The notes beneath the pieces were generated by a model that was given only the letters and a program-made list of their open reading frames with translations, was not told where the DNA came from and made no database searches. Below, piece by piece: positions 54,125 to 62,312 of a stretch of DNA of 64,000 nucleotides. Positions within the stretch are counted from its first letter, which is position 1. Every line of letters starts with the position of its first letter. The DNA comes from Byssovorax sp. Its GTDB lineage: Bacteria; Myxococcota_A; Polyangia; Polyangiales; Polyangiaceae. The translations under genes were made by a program, and so were the position numbers. The stretch covers positions 91,686 to 155,685 of the forward strand of contig JANYGI010000113.1 in NCBI GenBank assembly GCA_025362495.1, read 5' to 3'.

Positions 54125-55114
54125 TCAGTGAATCTTGATGTGGACCTTGCCGCCGCCGCCGAAGTGCCCTTTGCCCTTGCCCTTGCCGGGGACGATGACG
54201 AACGAGGGGCCGCCCTGGTCGACGATCACCACCGGGGCCCAGTTGACGGCCACGAACAGGCCCACCACCGGGGCGCCCGGGCCGACGACGATCACCGTGG
54301 TCGGCGTCCAGCCACAGAGCACCACCACCGGCTCGGGCTCTTCTTCCTGATAGAGCACCACGGTGAGCTTGACCGGATCGGCCTTGCCCACCAGCTTGCC
54401 CGTGAAGAAGAGGCCTTTGGGCTCGACCTGGAGATCGACCACCTCCGAGCTCCCGGCGACGACCCCGAGCTTGACCTTGCGCTTGCCGACGGCGACCGGC
54501 TTGAAGTCGTCGTCGAGCACGTAGATCCGCACCTGGCCGGTGGTCTTGTCGGCCACGATCTCCAGCACGTCGTTGCCCGCGACCTGGACGATGCCGCCGT
54601 TCGGACCCTTCTTGCCGGCCGGCAGCTTCACGTCGGCGACCTTCTTCGCGGTCTCGGCGAGCTGTGTCGTCCCGCCGCGGGGGAGCTGGAGCGTGCCTGT
54701 CAGTGGCGCGCCGCCGACGTCGATGGCGTAGCTCACGTCGGTGAGATCGGCCTCGAGCGGGGGCAGCGTGGCCAGGTACATCCCGGGCTTCGCGGGATCG
54801 GCCTCGAGCTTCACCGTCACCGGCCTCTCGACCTTCTTGAGCGGCTTGGCCGTCACCGTGCCGGTGATGCCCTTGTCGATCGGCGTACCGTCGGCGGCCT
54901 TGATCCTGGCCTTCACCTGGCCGTCGGGCGTCACGAGCCACGTCACCGTGGCGGCGGGCTGCTGCTCGGTGATCGTCCCCTCGGCCGCCCCGTTCTCGGT
55001 CGCCGCGCCGATCTCGGGCGCGGGCGCGGGCTTCTTGCCGCAGGCCGGGAGCACCGCGATCGTGGTCAACGTGAGCGCCAGGAACGATCCGCGCGCGAGC
55101 GAGATGAGTCGCAT
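54125..55114 (-). CDS. Lipoprotein preceding the Cys-rich kinase
   Basis: 329 residues from ATG 55114, with GAGGG before it. FLALTLTTIAVLPAC is a lipobox signal (Cys ~25). The N-terminal ~110 residues (TVTWLVTPDGQVKARIKAAD) and the middle (KKVADVKLPAGKKGPNGGIV, then LEIVADKTTGQVRIYVLD) look like two beta domains. A hydrophobic Val/Gly stretch (TPTTVIVVGPGAPVVGLFVA) and a Gly/Lys/His tail (GKGKGKGHFGGGGKVHIKIH) follow; the tail may bind metal. It may be the extracellular partner of the downstream kinase. No family is assigned. Confidence 0.75.
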   Translation of the reverse strand: MRLISLARGSFLALTLTTIAVLPACGKKPAPAPEIGAATENGAAEGTITEQQPAATVTWLVTPDGQVKARIKAADGTPIDKGITGTVTAKPLKKVERPVTVKLEADPAKPGMYLATLPPLEADLTDVSYAIDVGGAPLTGTLQLPRGGTTQLAETAKKVADVKLPAGKKGPNGGIVQVAGNDVLEIVADKTTGQVRIYVLDDDFKPVAVGKRKVKLGVVAGSSEVVDLQVEPKGLFFTGKLVGKADPVKLTVVLYQEEEPEPVVVLCGWTPTTVIVVGPGAPVVGLFVAVNWAPVVIVDQGGPSFVIVPGKGKGKGHFGGGGKVHIKIH

Positions 55115-55282
55115 TCGGTCCCTCTTCTTCAGGGGTGTTCTCCGGGCATCGACCACCACGATCGTCGTCCGGGGAACGGTTTCAGCGAGCCTACCCGAAG
55201 TCGAGCCGCGCGTGGTGACCAAAGCCACGCTCTTGCTGGGCTCACTTCGCGCGTCGAATTCGTGCTGGGGTGAGCCATCCCA

Positions 55283-56362
55283 TCAGACCTGCTGTTTGCG
55301 GACGGACCAGATGAATCCGTCGTAGAAAAAATGCATCAGGGCGACCACCTGGACGACGCTCCAGCGGACGCGATCGTCGTCGCGGACGAGCTCTGTCCAC
55401 ACCCCGTAGGCGAGCGCACCGCTCAGGAGCGCGGCGATCGCCAGCGGCTTGCCGAGCCGGACGCCGTCGAGCCGCAGGCGGCGCCGCAGAGAGGCACTCT
55501 CGGACCAGCCCACGAGAGCGAGGTACTGCACGGCGTGGAACAGGTTCATGATGAAGAACGCCTGTCCCCACGGGTTCCACCCCCAGACCCAGATCGAGCA
55601 GAGCCCCGTGCTCGCCAGCAAGAAGACCTTGTGGAACGAGATGCGGTATCCGCGCGCCCGGAGCCGGGCGTACGCGGCCACGTAGATCCCCGCGTAGATC
55701 GTGCCGGAGCCGAGGACGGCCCAGGTGAGGTAGCGCTGGTTGCCGGCCATGAAGGCGGGGATGCGGGTGAAGAACGTCGCGTCGACGTCCTCGAAGATCT
55801 CGAGCTTGCCGAAGTGCGGGAGCATGGCCGCGCCGCCCACGATCGGGCCGGCATAAAGGAGCAAGTTGAGGCCGAAATCGAGCCTGCGACCCACCTCGGG
55901 ATCGTTGCCCGCGTTGCGATCGTAGATCCGCGCGAGGCCGAAGGTCTGGAGAGCAGAGTGGTAAACGTCCCAGAAGACGACGAGGACAGCCACGATGACG
56001 ACCGCCCAGAGCGAGACCATCATCGCGGCGAAGAGCGCGAGCGGGACCAGAACGAAGCGCGGGAGGTGAGCCCGGAACACGCCGGGGTTGAGGTGGCTGC
56101 GGGCGACGACGGCGACGAGGTGGGCATTGACGATCACGCCGAGCAGGACGGTGGCGCCCGTGGCGCGCTTTCCGGCGAGCCAGAAGCGGTGATCGGCGAA
56201 CGACGTCCCGGCGATGAGCGCGCCTACCACCAGGGAAACGAGCGGAGGCAGGAGGAAGAAGGCCCAGTCGAAGGCGCGGCCGGCGATGTACGGTGATCGC
56301 GGAGCGGCCGCGGGCACGGCCGGCCCGCCCGGCGGCACGGGAGCGGGGAGCCCGACGCTCAC
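55283..56362 (-). CDS. Polytopic membrane protein of FAAL cassette
   Basis: 359 residues from GTG 56362, which overlaps the stop of the previous gene (GTGA). About eight to nine TM helices. Conserved-looking polar motifs sit next to helices: VFWDVYHSALQTFGLARIYD, then FFIMNLFHAVQYLALVGW and ALMHFFYDGFIWSVRKQQV. Such Trp/His/Asp motifs near the bilayer could form a metal or acyl-binding site, but I do not recognise a family. It is the last gene of the acyl-lipid cassette. Confidence 0.78.
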   Translation of the reverse strand: MSVGLPAPVPPGGPAVPAAAPRSPYIAGRAFDWAFFLLPPLVSLVVGALIAGTSFADHRFWLAGKRATGATVLLGVIVNAHLVAVVARSHLNPGVFRAHLPRFVLVPLALFAAMMVSLWAVVIVAVLVVFWDVYHSALQTFGLARIYDRNAGNDPEVGRRLDFGLNLLLYAGPIVGGAAMLPHFGKLEIFEDVDATFFTRIPAFMAGNQRYLTWAVLGSGTIYAGIYVAAYARLRARGYRISFHKVFLLASTGLCSIWVWGWNPWGQAFFIMNLFHAVQYLALVGWSESASLRRRLRLDGVRLGKPLAIAALLSGALAYGVWTELVRDDDRVRWSVVQVVALMHFFYDGFIWSVRKQQV

Positions 56363-57075
56363 GGCGCCGGCGCGGCCTTCACGGCGCGACTGACCTTGTT
56401 TTCTCGGACGAAGCGAACGTTCCAGTCCTTGTCGGCGAGGTGATCGAGGAGCACCAGGATGAAGAGGTTGGCCCCGAGCATCTCCAGGGCCTCTTCCAGA
56501 GCGTCGATGAGGCCATAGCCGAGGTTGTCCTCGCCGTGATGGACAGTCCACCAGCCAAGCGGCAGCTCCATCCCCACGGCGCCGCCGACGTAGACCGCGC
56601 CGGCGAGCACGAATCGAAGAGCGATTCGCCGGGGGAGGGCGCGGAGAAAGGGAATGTACGCGGCGCCGAGGACGAGCACCAGCAGGCCAGCCGGGACGAT
56701 CCAGCTGAAGTGCAGCACGCCCGGGAGCGAGATGAGCTTGCCCAGCTGCTCGTGGAACTCGAGCATCTCGTCGAAGGCCATGTAGAAAAAGCCTGCGGCG
56801 AGGACCCACCAGTGCGGGACGAAGCGCTCGCCGCTGGCCCGGGCGCCGACCGCGATGAGGGCCAGCAAGAGCGAGCAGACGAGCAGGAGGATGGCCGAGT
56901 AGAACGTAGGGATGTTCTGCTCGTAGCTGAGCGACAGGAGGGGGACGACGCCGCTCTTCGTCTTCAGATCGTAGATGGGCCGGAGCACCTCGACGAGGAC
57001 GCCGGCGGCGACGATCACCGCCATGACGGCGAAGAGGATCGGCCGGAGCCGGGCCCTGGAGATGACGATATCCAT
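56359..57075 (-). CDS. Multi-TM membrane protein with acidic/His motifs
   Basis: 238 residues with about six TM helices. [20 protein letters not shown] has acidic and His residues next to a helix, and a later [20 protein letters not shown] has more. These charged clusters in a membrane protein are suggestive of a metal centre or proton path. It overlaps the next gene (GTGA). It starts 89 bases after the KAS II stop and is on the same strand. No family is recognised. Confidence 0.75.
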   Translation of the reverse strand: MDIVISRARLRPILFAVMAVIVAAGVLVEVLRPIYDLKTKSGVVPLLSLSYEQNIPTFYSAILLLVCSLLLALIAVGARASGERFVPHWWVLAAGFFYMAFDEMLEFHEQLGKLISLPGVLHFSWIVPAGLLVLVLGAAYIPFLRALPRRIALRFVLAGAVYVGGAVGMELPLGWWTVHHGEDNLGYGLIDALEEALEMLGANLFILVLLDHLADKDWNVRFVRENKVSRAVKAAPAP

Positions 57076-57163
57076 CGGAAGTACCCTCAGCGTGCGCCGG
57101 AGTCGGGGAGAGCTCGTCCCGCATCCTGCATCGAGGCGTACTTCCGGCGCAAGGCCGACGCGA

Positions 57164-58435
57164 TCAGGCCCGCTCGAACACCAGAGCGCAGTTGTGCCCG
57201 CCGAAGCCGGCAGAGCACTTCACGGCGTAGCGCACGTCGGCGTGCCGCCGCTCACGGACCAGGTTCACCGCGCACTCGGGATCGAGGTCGTCGACGTTGA
57301 TCGACGGGTGGAGGAGCTGGTCGCGGAGCGAGCACACCACGGCGATGGACTCCACCGCTCCGGCCCCGCCGAGGAGGTGGCCAATCATCGATTTGGTGGC
57401 CGACATGGGGATCGCGGCGAGGCGCTCGCCGAAGACGTGCCGTAGCGCCATCACCTCGGCGATGTCCCCGTGCGGCGTGGAGGTGGCGTGGGGATTGACG
57501 TAGTCGATGTCGGCGGGCGTGATGCCGGCGCGCTTGATCGCCCGCTCGACCGCGAGCGAGAGGCCTTTGCCCTCGGAGTGCGGGCGGGTGAGGTGCTGCG
57601 CGTCGGTGGTCATCCCGAAGCCGGCGACATAGGCCAGGATGGTCGCGCCGCGGGCCTTCGCGTGCTCCTCGGACTCCAGCACGAGAGCGCCGGCGCCCTC
57701 GCCCATGACGAAGCCGCTGCGCTTCCGGTCGAATGGCCGGCTGGCCTTGGTGGGATCGCCGTTGACCGATTTTGCGAGGGCGCGCGCGTTGCCGAAGCCG
57801 GCCACAGTGTTGAGCCGAGTCGCGGCCTCGGCCCCGCCGGCGACCATCACGTCGGCCTCGCCGGACTCGATCATCAGCGCGGACGTGGCGATGGAGTGCG
57901 TGCCAGTCGTGCAGGCGCTGGCGATGTTGAACGAGGGGCCCATGATGCCATAGCGCATGGAGATCAGCGCGGCGGCGCCGTTGGGCATCACGCCGGGGAT
58001 GAAGTAGGGAGAGACGGCGCGCGGGCCGCGGGCGGCGCTCCTGGCGATCTGCTCCTCGAAGATGTCGACCGCGCCCTGGCCGGTGGACATCAGACAGCCA
58101 ATCATCGTGCGGTCGATCCCGGGGACGTCGGGCCCGGGGCCGTCGTCGGTGCGCTTGAGCCCTTCGAGCCCGGCGTGGGCCATGGCCTCGACCGCGGCGC
58201 CGAGGCTGAAATGAGTGACTCGCCCGTAAATGTCGGCCTCCTTGGGCGACATGTACCTCGCGATGTCGAAGCCGTGCACCGAAGCGCAGATGTCGCTGCG
58301 GAGCTTCTCGGTCGGGAACTCGGTGATGAAGCCGACCCCGGATTTGCCCGCGAGGAGGCTCTCCCAGAACGTGGCGACGTCGTTCCCGACGGGGGAGACG
58401 ACGCCGAGCCCGGTGACGGCGACGCGGCGACGCAT
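57164..58435 (-). CDS. fabF: Beta-ketoacyl-ACP synthase II (KAS II)
   Basis: 423 residues from ATG 58435; a longer frame upstream is read-through from the neighbouring gene's DNA. RRVAVTGLGVVSPVGNDVAT starts it. Active-site Cys in FNIASACTTGTHSIATSAL, His in VNPHATSTPHGD, Lys in SATKSMIGHLLGGAGAVES and His in SAGFGGHNCALVFE are all present. It elongates an acyl-ACP by two carbons using malonyl-ACP. It is in an operon with an ACP, desaturase and FAAL, so it is probably a specialised KAS. The fabF symbol reflects family, not proven housekeeping role. Confidence 0.93.
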   Translation of the reverse strand: MRRRVAVTGLGVVSPVGNDVATFWESLLAGKSGVGFITEFPTEKLRSDICASVHGFDIARYMSPKEADIYGRVTHFSLGAAVEAMAHAGLEGLKRTDDGPGPDVPGIDRTMIGCLMSTGQGAVDIFEEQIARSAARGPRAVSPYFIPGVMPNGAAALISMRYGIMGPSFNIASACTTGTHSIATSALMIESGEADVMVAGGAEAATRLNTVAGFGNARALAKSVNGDPTKASRPFDRKRSGFVMGEGAGALVLESEEHAKARGATILAYVAGFGMTTDAQHLTRPHSEGKGLSLAVERAIKRAGITPADIDYVNPHATSTPHGDIAEVMALRHVFGERLAAIPMSATKSMIGHLLGGAGAVESIAVVCSLRDQLLHPSINVDDLDPECAVNLVRERRHADVRYAVKCSAGFGGHNCALVFERA

Positions 58436-58464
58436 GGGAGGATGGCTTTCGGGGAGAGGAGGAG

Positions 58465-59301
58465 TCAGACGGCGAGGAGCGGGCCGGCTGCCGCGGTGGC
58501 GGCGCGCGCGTCGGCCCGGTTTTCCAGGGCGGTGCGCTGCGCGGCCAGCATCTCGTGCCGGCCGACGCCGAGGTACTTGAGGATCGGCATGTAGATCTTC
58601 TGGATGAAGACGCTGCGATCGATCCCCGCGTCGCGCATCTTCAAAATGCGCGAGTCGTAGTCGGGCACGAGGCCGACGCCGGGCATCTCGAAGTTGGCGA
58701 ACACGTGGGCCATGTCGGCGAGCGTGCCGGGGCGGTCTTCTTCCAGCAAGACCTTGATCACCCCCTGGTAAAAGCGGGTGTGGGCCATCTCGTCGCGGGC
58801 CACGTAATCGTAGATCGTCTTCAAGCAGACGTCGTTCTCGGCGGCGGCGCGCTCGCGGTGCTTGAGGTAGATGACGCAGGTCGCCATCTCCTGGACGCAG
58901 CCGTAGAACGTCATCTGCCGGGCGGTGTGGAAGGGCAGATCCCACTTCTTCTCGAAGAGGCGATTCTGCAGATCCGTCATCTGCTCTTCGGTGCGCTTGC
59001 CCGATTTCAGCAGATACTGCATCAGCGCGAGCGAGTGCTTGGACTCCTCGTAGCCCCAGTTGGCCTGGAACCACGCCTGGCCGAAGTACTTGCGCACGAC
59101 GTTGATGCCGCCGGCCACGTAGTCGGGCAGGTACATCTCGACCGAGCAGAACGTCTCGGCGCAGAGGGCCAGATCCTCGGTCGCGTCGCGGTTCACCTGC
59201 GTCCAGGGAATGTCGGTGTAGACGTTCCAGCGGCGCTCGCGCTCGGCCTTCTCGAAGAAGGTGTTGTACTCCGCGAAGAGCTTCTCTTCGAGGCGGCTCA
59301 T
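58465..59301 (-). CDS. Ferritin-like (diiron) acyl-ACP desaturase-like protein
   Basis: 278 residues. Six potential iron ligands are visible: Glu in FCSVEMYLPDY, EExxH in YEESKH, Glu in GCVQEMATCVIYL, and DExxH in RDEMAHTRFYQ. This is the pattern of soluble plant-type acyl-ACP desaturases and of DesA. It would introduce a double bond, or an alternative oxidation, on an acyl chain carried by the ACP. ATG overlaps the ACP stop (ATGA), so the carrier and enzyme are made together. A reductant partner is not in the cassette. Confidence 0.9.
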   Translation of the reverse strand: MSRLEEKLFAEYNTFFEKAERERRWNVYTDIPWTQVNRDATEDLALCAETFCSVEMYLPDYVAGGINVVRKYFGQAWFQANWGYEESKHSLALMQYLLKSGKRTEEQMTDLQNRLFEKKWDLPFHTARQMTFYGCVQEMATCVIYLKHRERAAAENDVCLKTIYDYVARDEMAHTRFYQGVIKVLLEEDRPGTLADMAHVFANFEMPGVGLVPDYDSRILKMRDAGIDRSVFIQKIYMPILKYLGVGRHEMLAAQRTALENRADARAATAAAGPLLAV

Positions 59302-59549
59302 ACGGCCTTCCCCAGCCGCGCCTCCACCTTGTCGCAGAGATCGCCGACGGTGACGAGCTCGACCAGGTCCTCGTCGGGGATCATCACGTCGAGCTCCGTC
59401 TCCATCTCGCCGACGATCTGCATCATCGAGAGGGAGTCGATGCCGAGATCGGTGATGACCGACTCGCGCGTGAGGTGCTGGAACTCGCGCTTGTCGACGC
59501 GGGCAGCCACGGTCTTGAACATGTCGAGCGTATCAATCTTGGTGCTCAT
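59298..59549 (-). CDS. Acyl carrier protein
   Basis: 83 residues from ATG 59549. The phosphopantetheine Ser (39) lies in the canonical DLGIDSLSM. Acidic helix 2 has VGEMETELDVMIPDEDLVEL. It is not followed by FabG/FabD genes, so it is a dedicated carrier. Its stop overlaps the desaturase start, and two hairpins lie just upstream in the gap to the methyltransferase gene. Confidence 0.93.
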   Translation of the reverse strand: MSTKIDTLDMFKTVAARVDKREFQHLTRESVITDLGIDSLSMMQIVGEMETELDVMIPDEDLVELVTVGDLCDKVEARLGKAV

Positions 59550-59577
59550 GGGGCGCTGTCCTGAGAATGGCGGCACA

Positions 59578-59619
59578 GGGCTCCGCAGGAGCCCGGGGTT
59601 TGGGGCCGCTCGCGGCCCC
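59578..59619 (-). promoter_or_regulatory. Two tandem hairpins between methyltransferase and ACP genes
   Basis: GGGCTCC (59578-59584) pairs with GGAGCCC (59588-59594), and GGGGCCGC (59602-59609) pairs with GCGGCCCC (59612-59619). Both lie in the 77-bp gap inside the gene run. They may set mRNA processing or partial termination, as often before ACP genes, or be a copy of a dispersed GC element (a similar one is at 63.4 kb). Confidence 0.5.
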
Positions 59620-59626
59620 ATCGCGA

Positions 59627-60511
59627 CTAGTCAATTCTGCGGAGCTCGAACTGGGCGAGCGAGCTGTAGTGGATGTCGAAGGCGCGGACGCAGGTGCCGA
59701 GGTAACGATCGTAGTCCTCGTACACCTTGTCGCCCCACTGGGCGCGGATGGTCTTCTCGTTGAGGCGGAGGCGACGCTGCCACTCGCCCGTGGTGCGCTG
59801 GTAGTCCTCGCGGCGCGTGTGGCACTCGAGGACCTCGAAGTAAGGATTGACGGCCTGGATCAGCTCGTCGAGGCGCGGGTTGAGGCCGCCCGGGAAGATC
59901 TCTTTCGTGCAGAAGAAGTAGTCTTCGAGATCCTTGCGGGTGTCGGGGGGCAGGGCGCCCCAGGGCCGCATCTTCGGCGTGCGGTTGCGCAGGATGGCCT
60001 GGAAGCCGAACTGAGCGCCCTTGTTGGTGAGCTCCCAGCACTTCTTGAAGTAAGCGCGGTAGATGTCGACGGCCTTGCCCTCGCGGGCCTGCTCGGGGGA
60101 GCACAGGTGGTCGATCATGCAGATGGAGATGAGCCCGTCGAAGCGCTCCTTCGTCTCCCACTTCATGAAGTCGGTACTGATGCACTCGACGCCGGGAAGC
60201 TTGCGCTCGTTGACCTCGGCGGCCATGGCCGAGGAGAGCGTGACGCCGACGGCGCGCTTCACCTTGCGGGCCGTGACCAGGTACTCGAGGCAAGCGCCCC
60301 AGCCACAGCCGATGTCGAGGATCGATTTCTCGGGCGTCGCCTTGGCGAACTCCGAGAGGATCCTGAGCTTGTTGAGCTGCGCCGCTTCCAGCGACTGATC
60401 CGGGGTCTCGTAGACCGCGCAGGTGTAGTTCATCCGCTCGTCCAGCCAGAGCCGGAAGAACTCGTTGGAGATATCATAGCTGACTTCGACGTCGGCTTTA
60501 CTGGATCCCAT
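59627..60511 (-). CDS. CFA-synthase-like SAM methyltransferase
   Basis: 294 residues. EVSYDISNEFFRLWLDERMN matches the N terminus of cyclopropane/mycolic methyltransferases. Motif I is ILDIGCGWGACLEYL. In classical enzymes the sequence after motif III reads FEH, where Glu binds bicarbonate; here it is ISICMIDHLCSPE, Asp for Glu. It may therefore make methyl branches or another product rather than a cyclopropane, which is an inference. It begins inside the end of the FAAL gene (14-base overlap), so the two are coupled. Confidence 0.88.
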   Translation of the reverse strand: MGSSKADVEVSYDISNEFFRLWLDERMNYTCAVYETPDQSLEAAQLNKLRILSEFAKATPEKSILDIGCGWGACLEYLVTARKVKRAVGVTLSSAMAAEVNERKLPGVECISTDFMKWETKERFDGLISICMIDHLCSPEQAREGKAVDIYRAYFKKCWELTNKGAQFGFQAILRNRTPKMRPWGALPPDTRKDLEDYFFCTKEIFPGGLNPRLDELIQAVNPYFEVLECHTRREDYQRTTGEWQRRLRLNEKTIRAQWGDKVYEDYDRYLGTCVRAFDIHYSSLAQFELRRID

Positions 60512-62312
60512 CGACGGCTCCTTGCGTGACTTCTTTGCTGCGGAACGAGAGGGGCGGTAGCGCGGCTACCTTGGGCGGAGGCGAGGCGCTCTCGCCGGGG
60601 CGCATCGAGCCTGAAGCGCGGGTGTCGTCGGTCTCGTCGACGCTGGTCTCGTCGTCGGTGGTGACGAGCTCGAGCTCGAGGTCTTCGAGGCGGCGCTTGC
60701 ATTCGCGGCGGCGGACCTTGCCGCTCGACGTCTTGGCGAGGGTGCCACGCTTGATGAAGTGGGCCTCGGAGATCGTCAGTCCGAGCTCGCCGCGGACGGC
60801 CGAGATGATGGCCTGAGCGAGCCCCGCCGTGTGCCGGCGCGACTCGGCCACGACGACGGCGATCTCCGCGCCGGTGTCGTCGAAGCGCGAGAAGGCGACG
60901 CACTGGCCGTCGCGAATGCCATCGACCTTCGAGACGATGCGCTCGATGTCCTGCGGGTAGTAGTTCTTCCCGTTGAGGATGATGAGATCCTTGGCGCGCC
61001 CGCAGATGAAGAGCTCGCCGTCGGCCAGGTAGGCGAGGTCGCCCGTCTTCAGCCAGCCGCCGCCAAAAGCCTCCTCCGTGGCGATGGGATCACCGTAGTA
61101 GCCCGCAGTGACGCTGGGGCCGCGGAGCCAGACCTCGCCGACCTGACGATCGCCGAGGCGCCGCCCGCCGGGAGCCATGATCGCCAGCTCGTGGCCGGGG
61201 AAGGGGCGCCCGCACGAGACGAGCTCCATCGTCGCGCCTTCGATCGCGGGCTTCGCCTCGCCGGCGCGCATCGACGCGAGATCGATGGTGTCGGTGCGGA
61301 TCGGCGCGGTGACGTCGGCGAAGGTGATGGCCAGCGTCGCCTCGGCCATTCCGTACGAGGGAAGGAGGCTCTCGGGCTTCAGACCTTGCGCGGAGAAGCG
61401 AGCGAGGAACGCGCGGAGCACCTCGGGCTGGATGGGCTCGGCGCCGCAGCCGAGCGCGCGCATGCACGAGAGATCCCAGCTGCGGGCCTGGCCCTCGGTG
61501 ACCGCGCGCGTCGCCAGCGCGAAGGCGAAATTCGGCGCGAAGGTGATGGTGCCGCGGAAGCGATGAATCGCGTCGAGCCAGAGAGAAGGCCGGCGAATGA
61601 AGGCCGACGTCGGCAGGAACATCACCTGCACGAGGGCGTAGAGCGGGGCGATGACGAAGCCGATGAGCCCCATGTCGTGGTAGAGCGGCAACCAGCTCAC
61701 CCCGCGATCGGCCGGCGTGGATTTGAGGCCGTCGAACATGATCGCGTGGCTGTTCACGCTGAGGTTGCGATGGGTGACCATCACGCCCTTGGGGCTCGAC
61801 GTGCTGCCCGAGGTGAACTGGAGGAACGCGAGATCGTCGAGAGAAACAGGCTCGGGCGACTGGCCATCGAAGCCGTCGGCCTCGCGGACGTCGCGCTCGG
61901 AGACGACGCGGGTCGCGCTCGCGCCACGCACGAGGTGCTGCGCGATCATCGGCCGGAGCGCGTCGTTGGTGATGAGCACGCTGGCGCCCGAGGCGGTGAG
62001 CACGTGGCGCACGGTGTCGCCGTAGGCCTCCATCTTCGCGAGCGTCTGCGGGGGGTAGATCGGGACGGCGACGAAGCCGCCGGCGAGCGCCGCGATGAAC
62101 GTGAGGATGAACTCGTCGGGCTCGGGCAGGATGAGGGCGACGCGGTCGCCGCGGCGGAGGCCGAGCGCCGCCATCGCGTGGGCGCGCCGTCGCGCTTCGA
62201 GCCAGAGATCAGGGTAGCGAACGACGCGCTCTTCCCCGCCGGCGCGGACGAACGTCACCGATCGATCGCTGTGGACCGCGTTGTCTCGGAGGACGTCGAT
62301 GAACGTGCGCAT
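60498..62312 (-). CDS. Fatty acyl-AMP ligase (FAAL)
   Basis: 604 residues from ATG 62312. Adenylation motifs: LQFTSGSTSSPKGVMVTHRN (~166-184), SWLPLYHDMGLIGFVIAPLY, YGMAEATLAITF and WLKTGDLAYLADGELFICGR, then AKDLIILNGKNYYPQDIE with the FAAL-type NYYPQDIE. The C-terminal Lys is in TLAKTSSGKVRRRECKRRL. FAALs form acyl-AMP and load it onto an ACP rather than CoA. An ACP is encoded two genes downstream. A ~60-residue low-complexity tail ends the protein. It is the first gene of the cassette. Confidence 0.93.
   Translation of the reverse strand: MRTFIDVLRDNAVHSDRSVTFVRAGGEERVVRYPDLWLEARRRAHAMAALGLRRGDRVALILPEPDEFILTFIAALAGGFVAVPIYPPQTLAKMEAYGDTVRHVLTASGASVLITNDALRPMIAQHLVRGASATRVVSERDVREADGFDGQSPEPVSLDDLAFLQFTSGSTSSPKGVMVTHRNLSVNSHAIMFDGLKSTPADRGVSWLPLYHDMGLIGFVIAPLYALVQVMFLPTSAFIRRPSLWLDAIHRFRGTITFAPNFAFALATRAVTEGQARSWDLSCMRALGCGAEPIQPEVLRAFLARFSAQGLKPESLLPSYGMAEATLAITFADVTAPIRTDTIDLASMRAGEAKPAIEGATMELVSCGRPFPGHELAIMAPGGRRLGDRQVGEVWLRGPSVTAGYYGDPIATEEAFGGGWLKTGDLAYLADGELFICGRAKDLIILNGKNYYPQDIERIVSKVDGIRDGQCVAFSRFDDTGAEIAVVVAESRRHTAGLAQAIISAVRGELGLTISEAHFIKRGTLAKTSSGKVRRRECKRRLEDLELELVTTDDETSVDETDDTRASGSMRPGESASPPPKVAALPPLSFRSKEVTQGAVDGIQ

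Noticed and set aside
52404..54941. 845-codon version of the Cys-rich kinase gene
   Set aside because: The first ~276 codons are a shadow of the lipoprotein gene; the kinase begins at ATG 54113.
57164..59074. 636-codon version of the KAS II gene
   Set aside because: The first ~213 codons are frame-shifted desaturase DNA. The KAS fold starts at ATG 58435.
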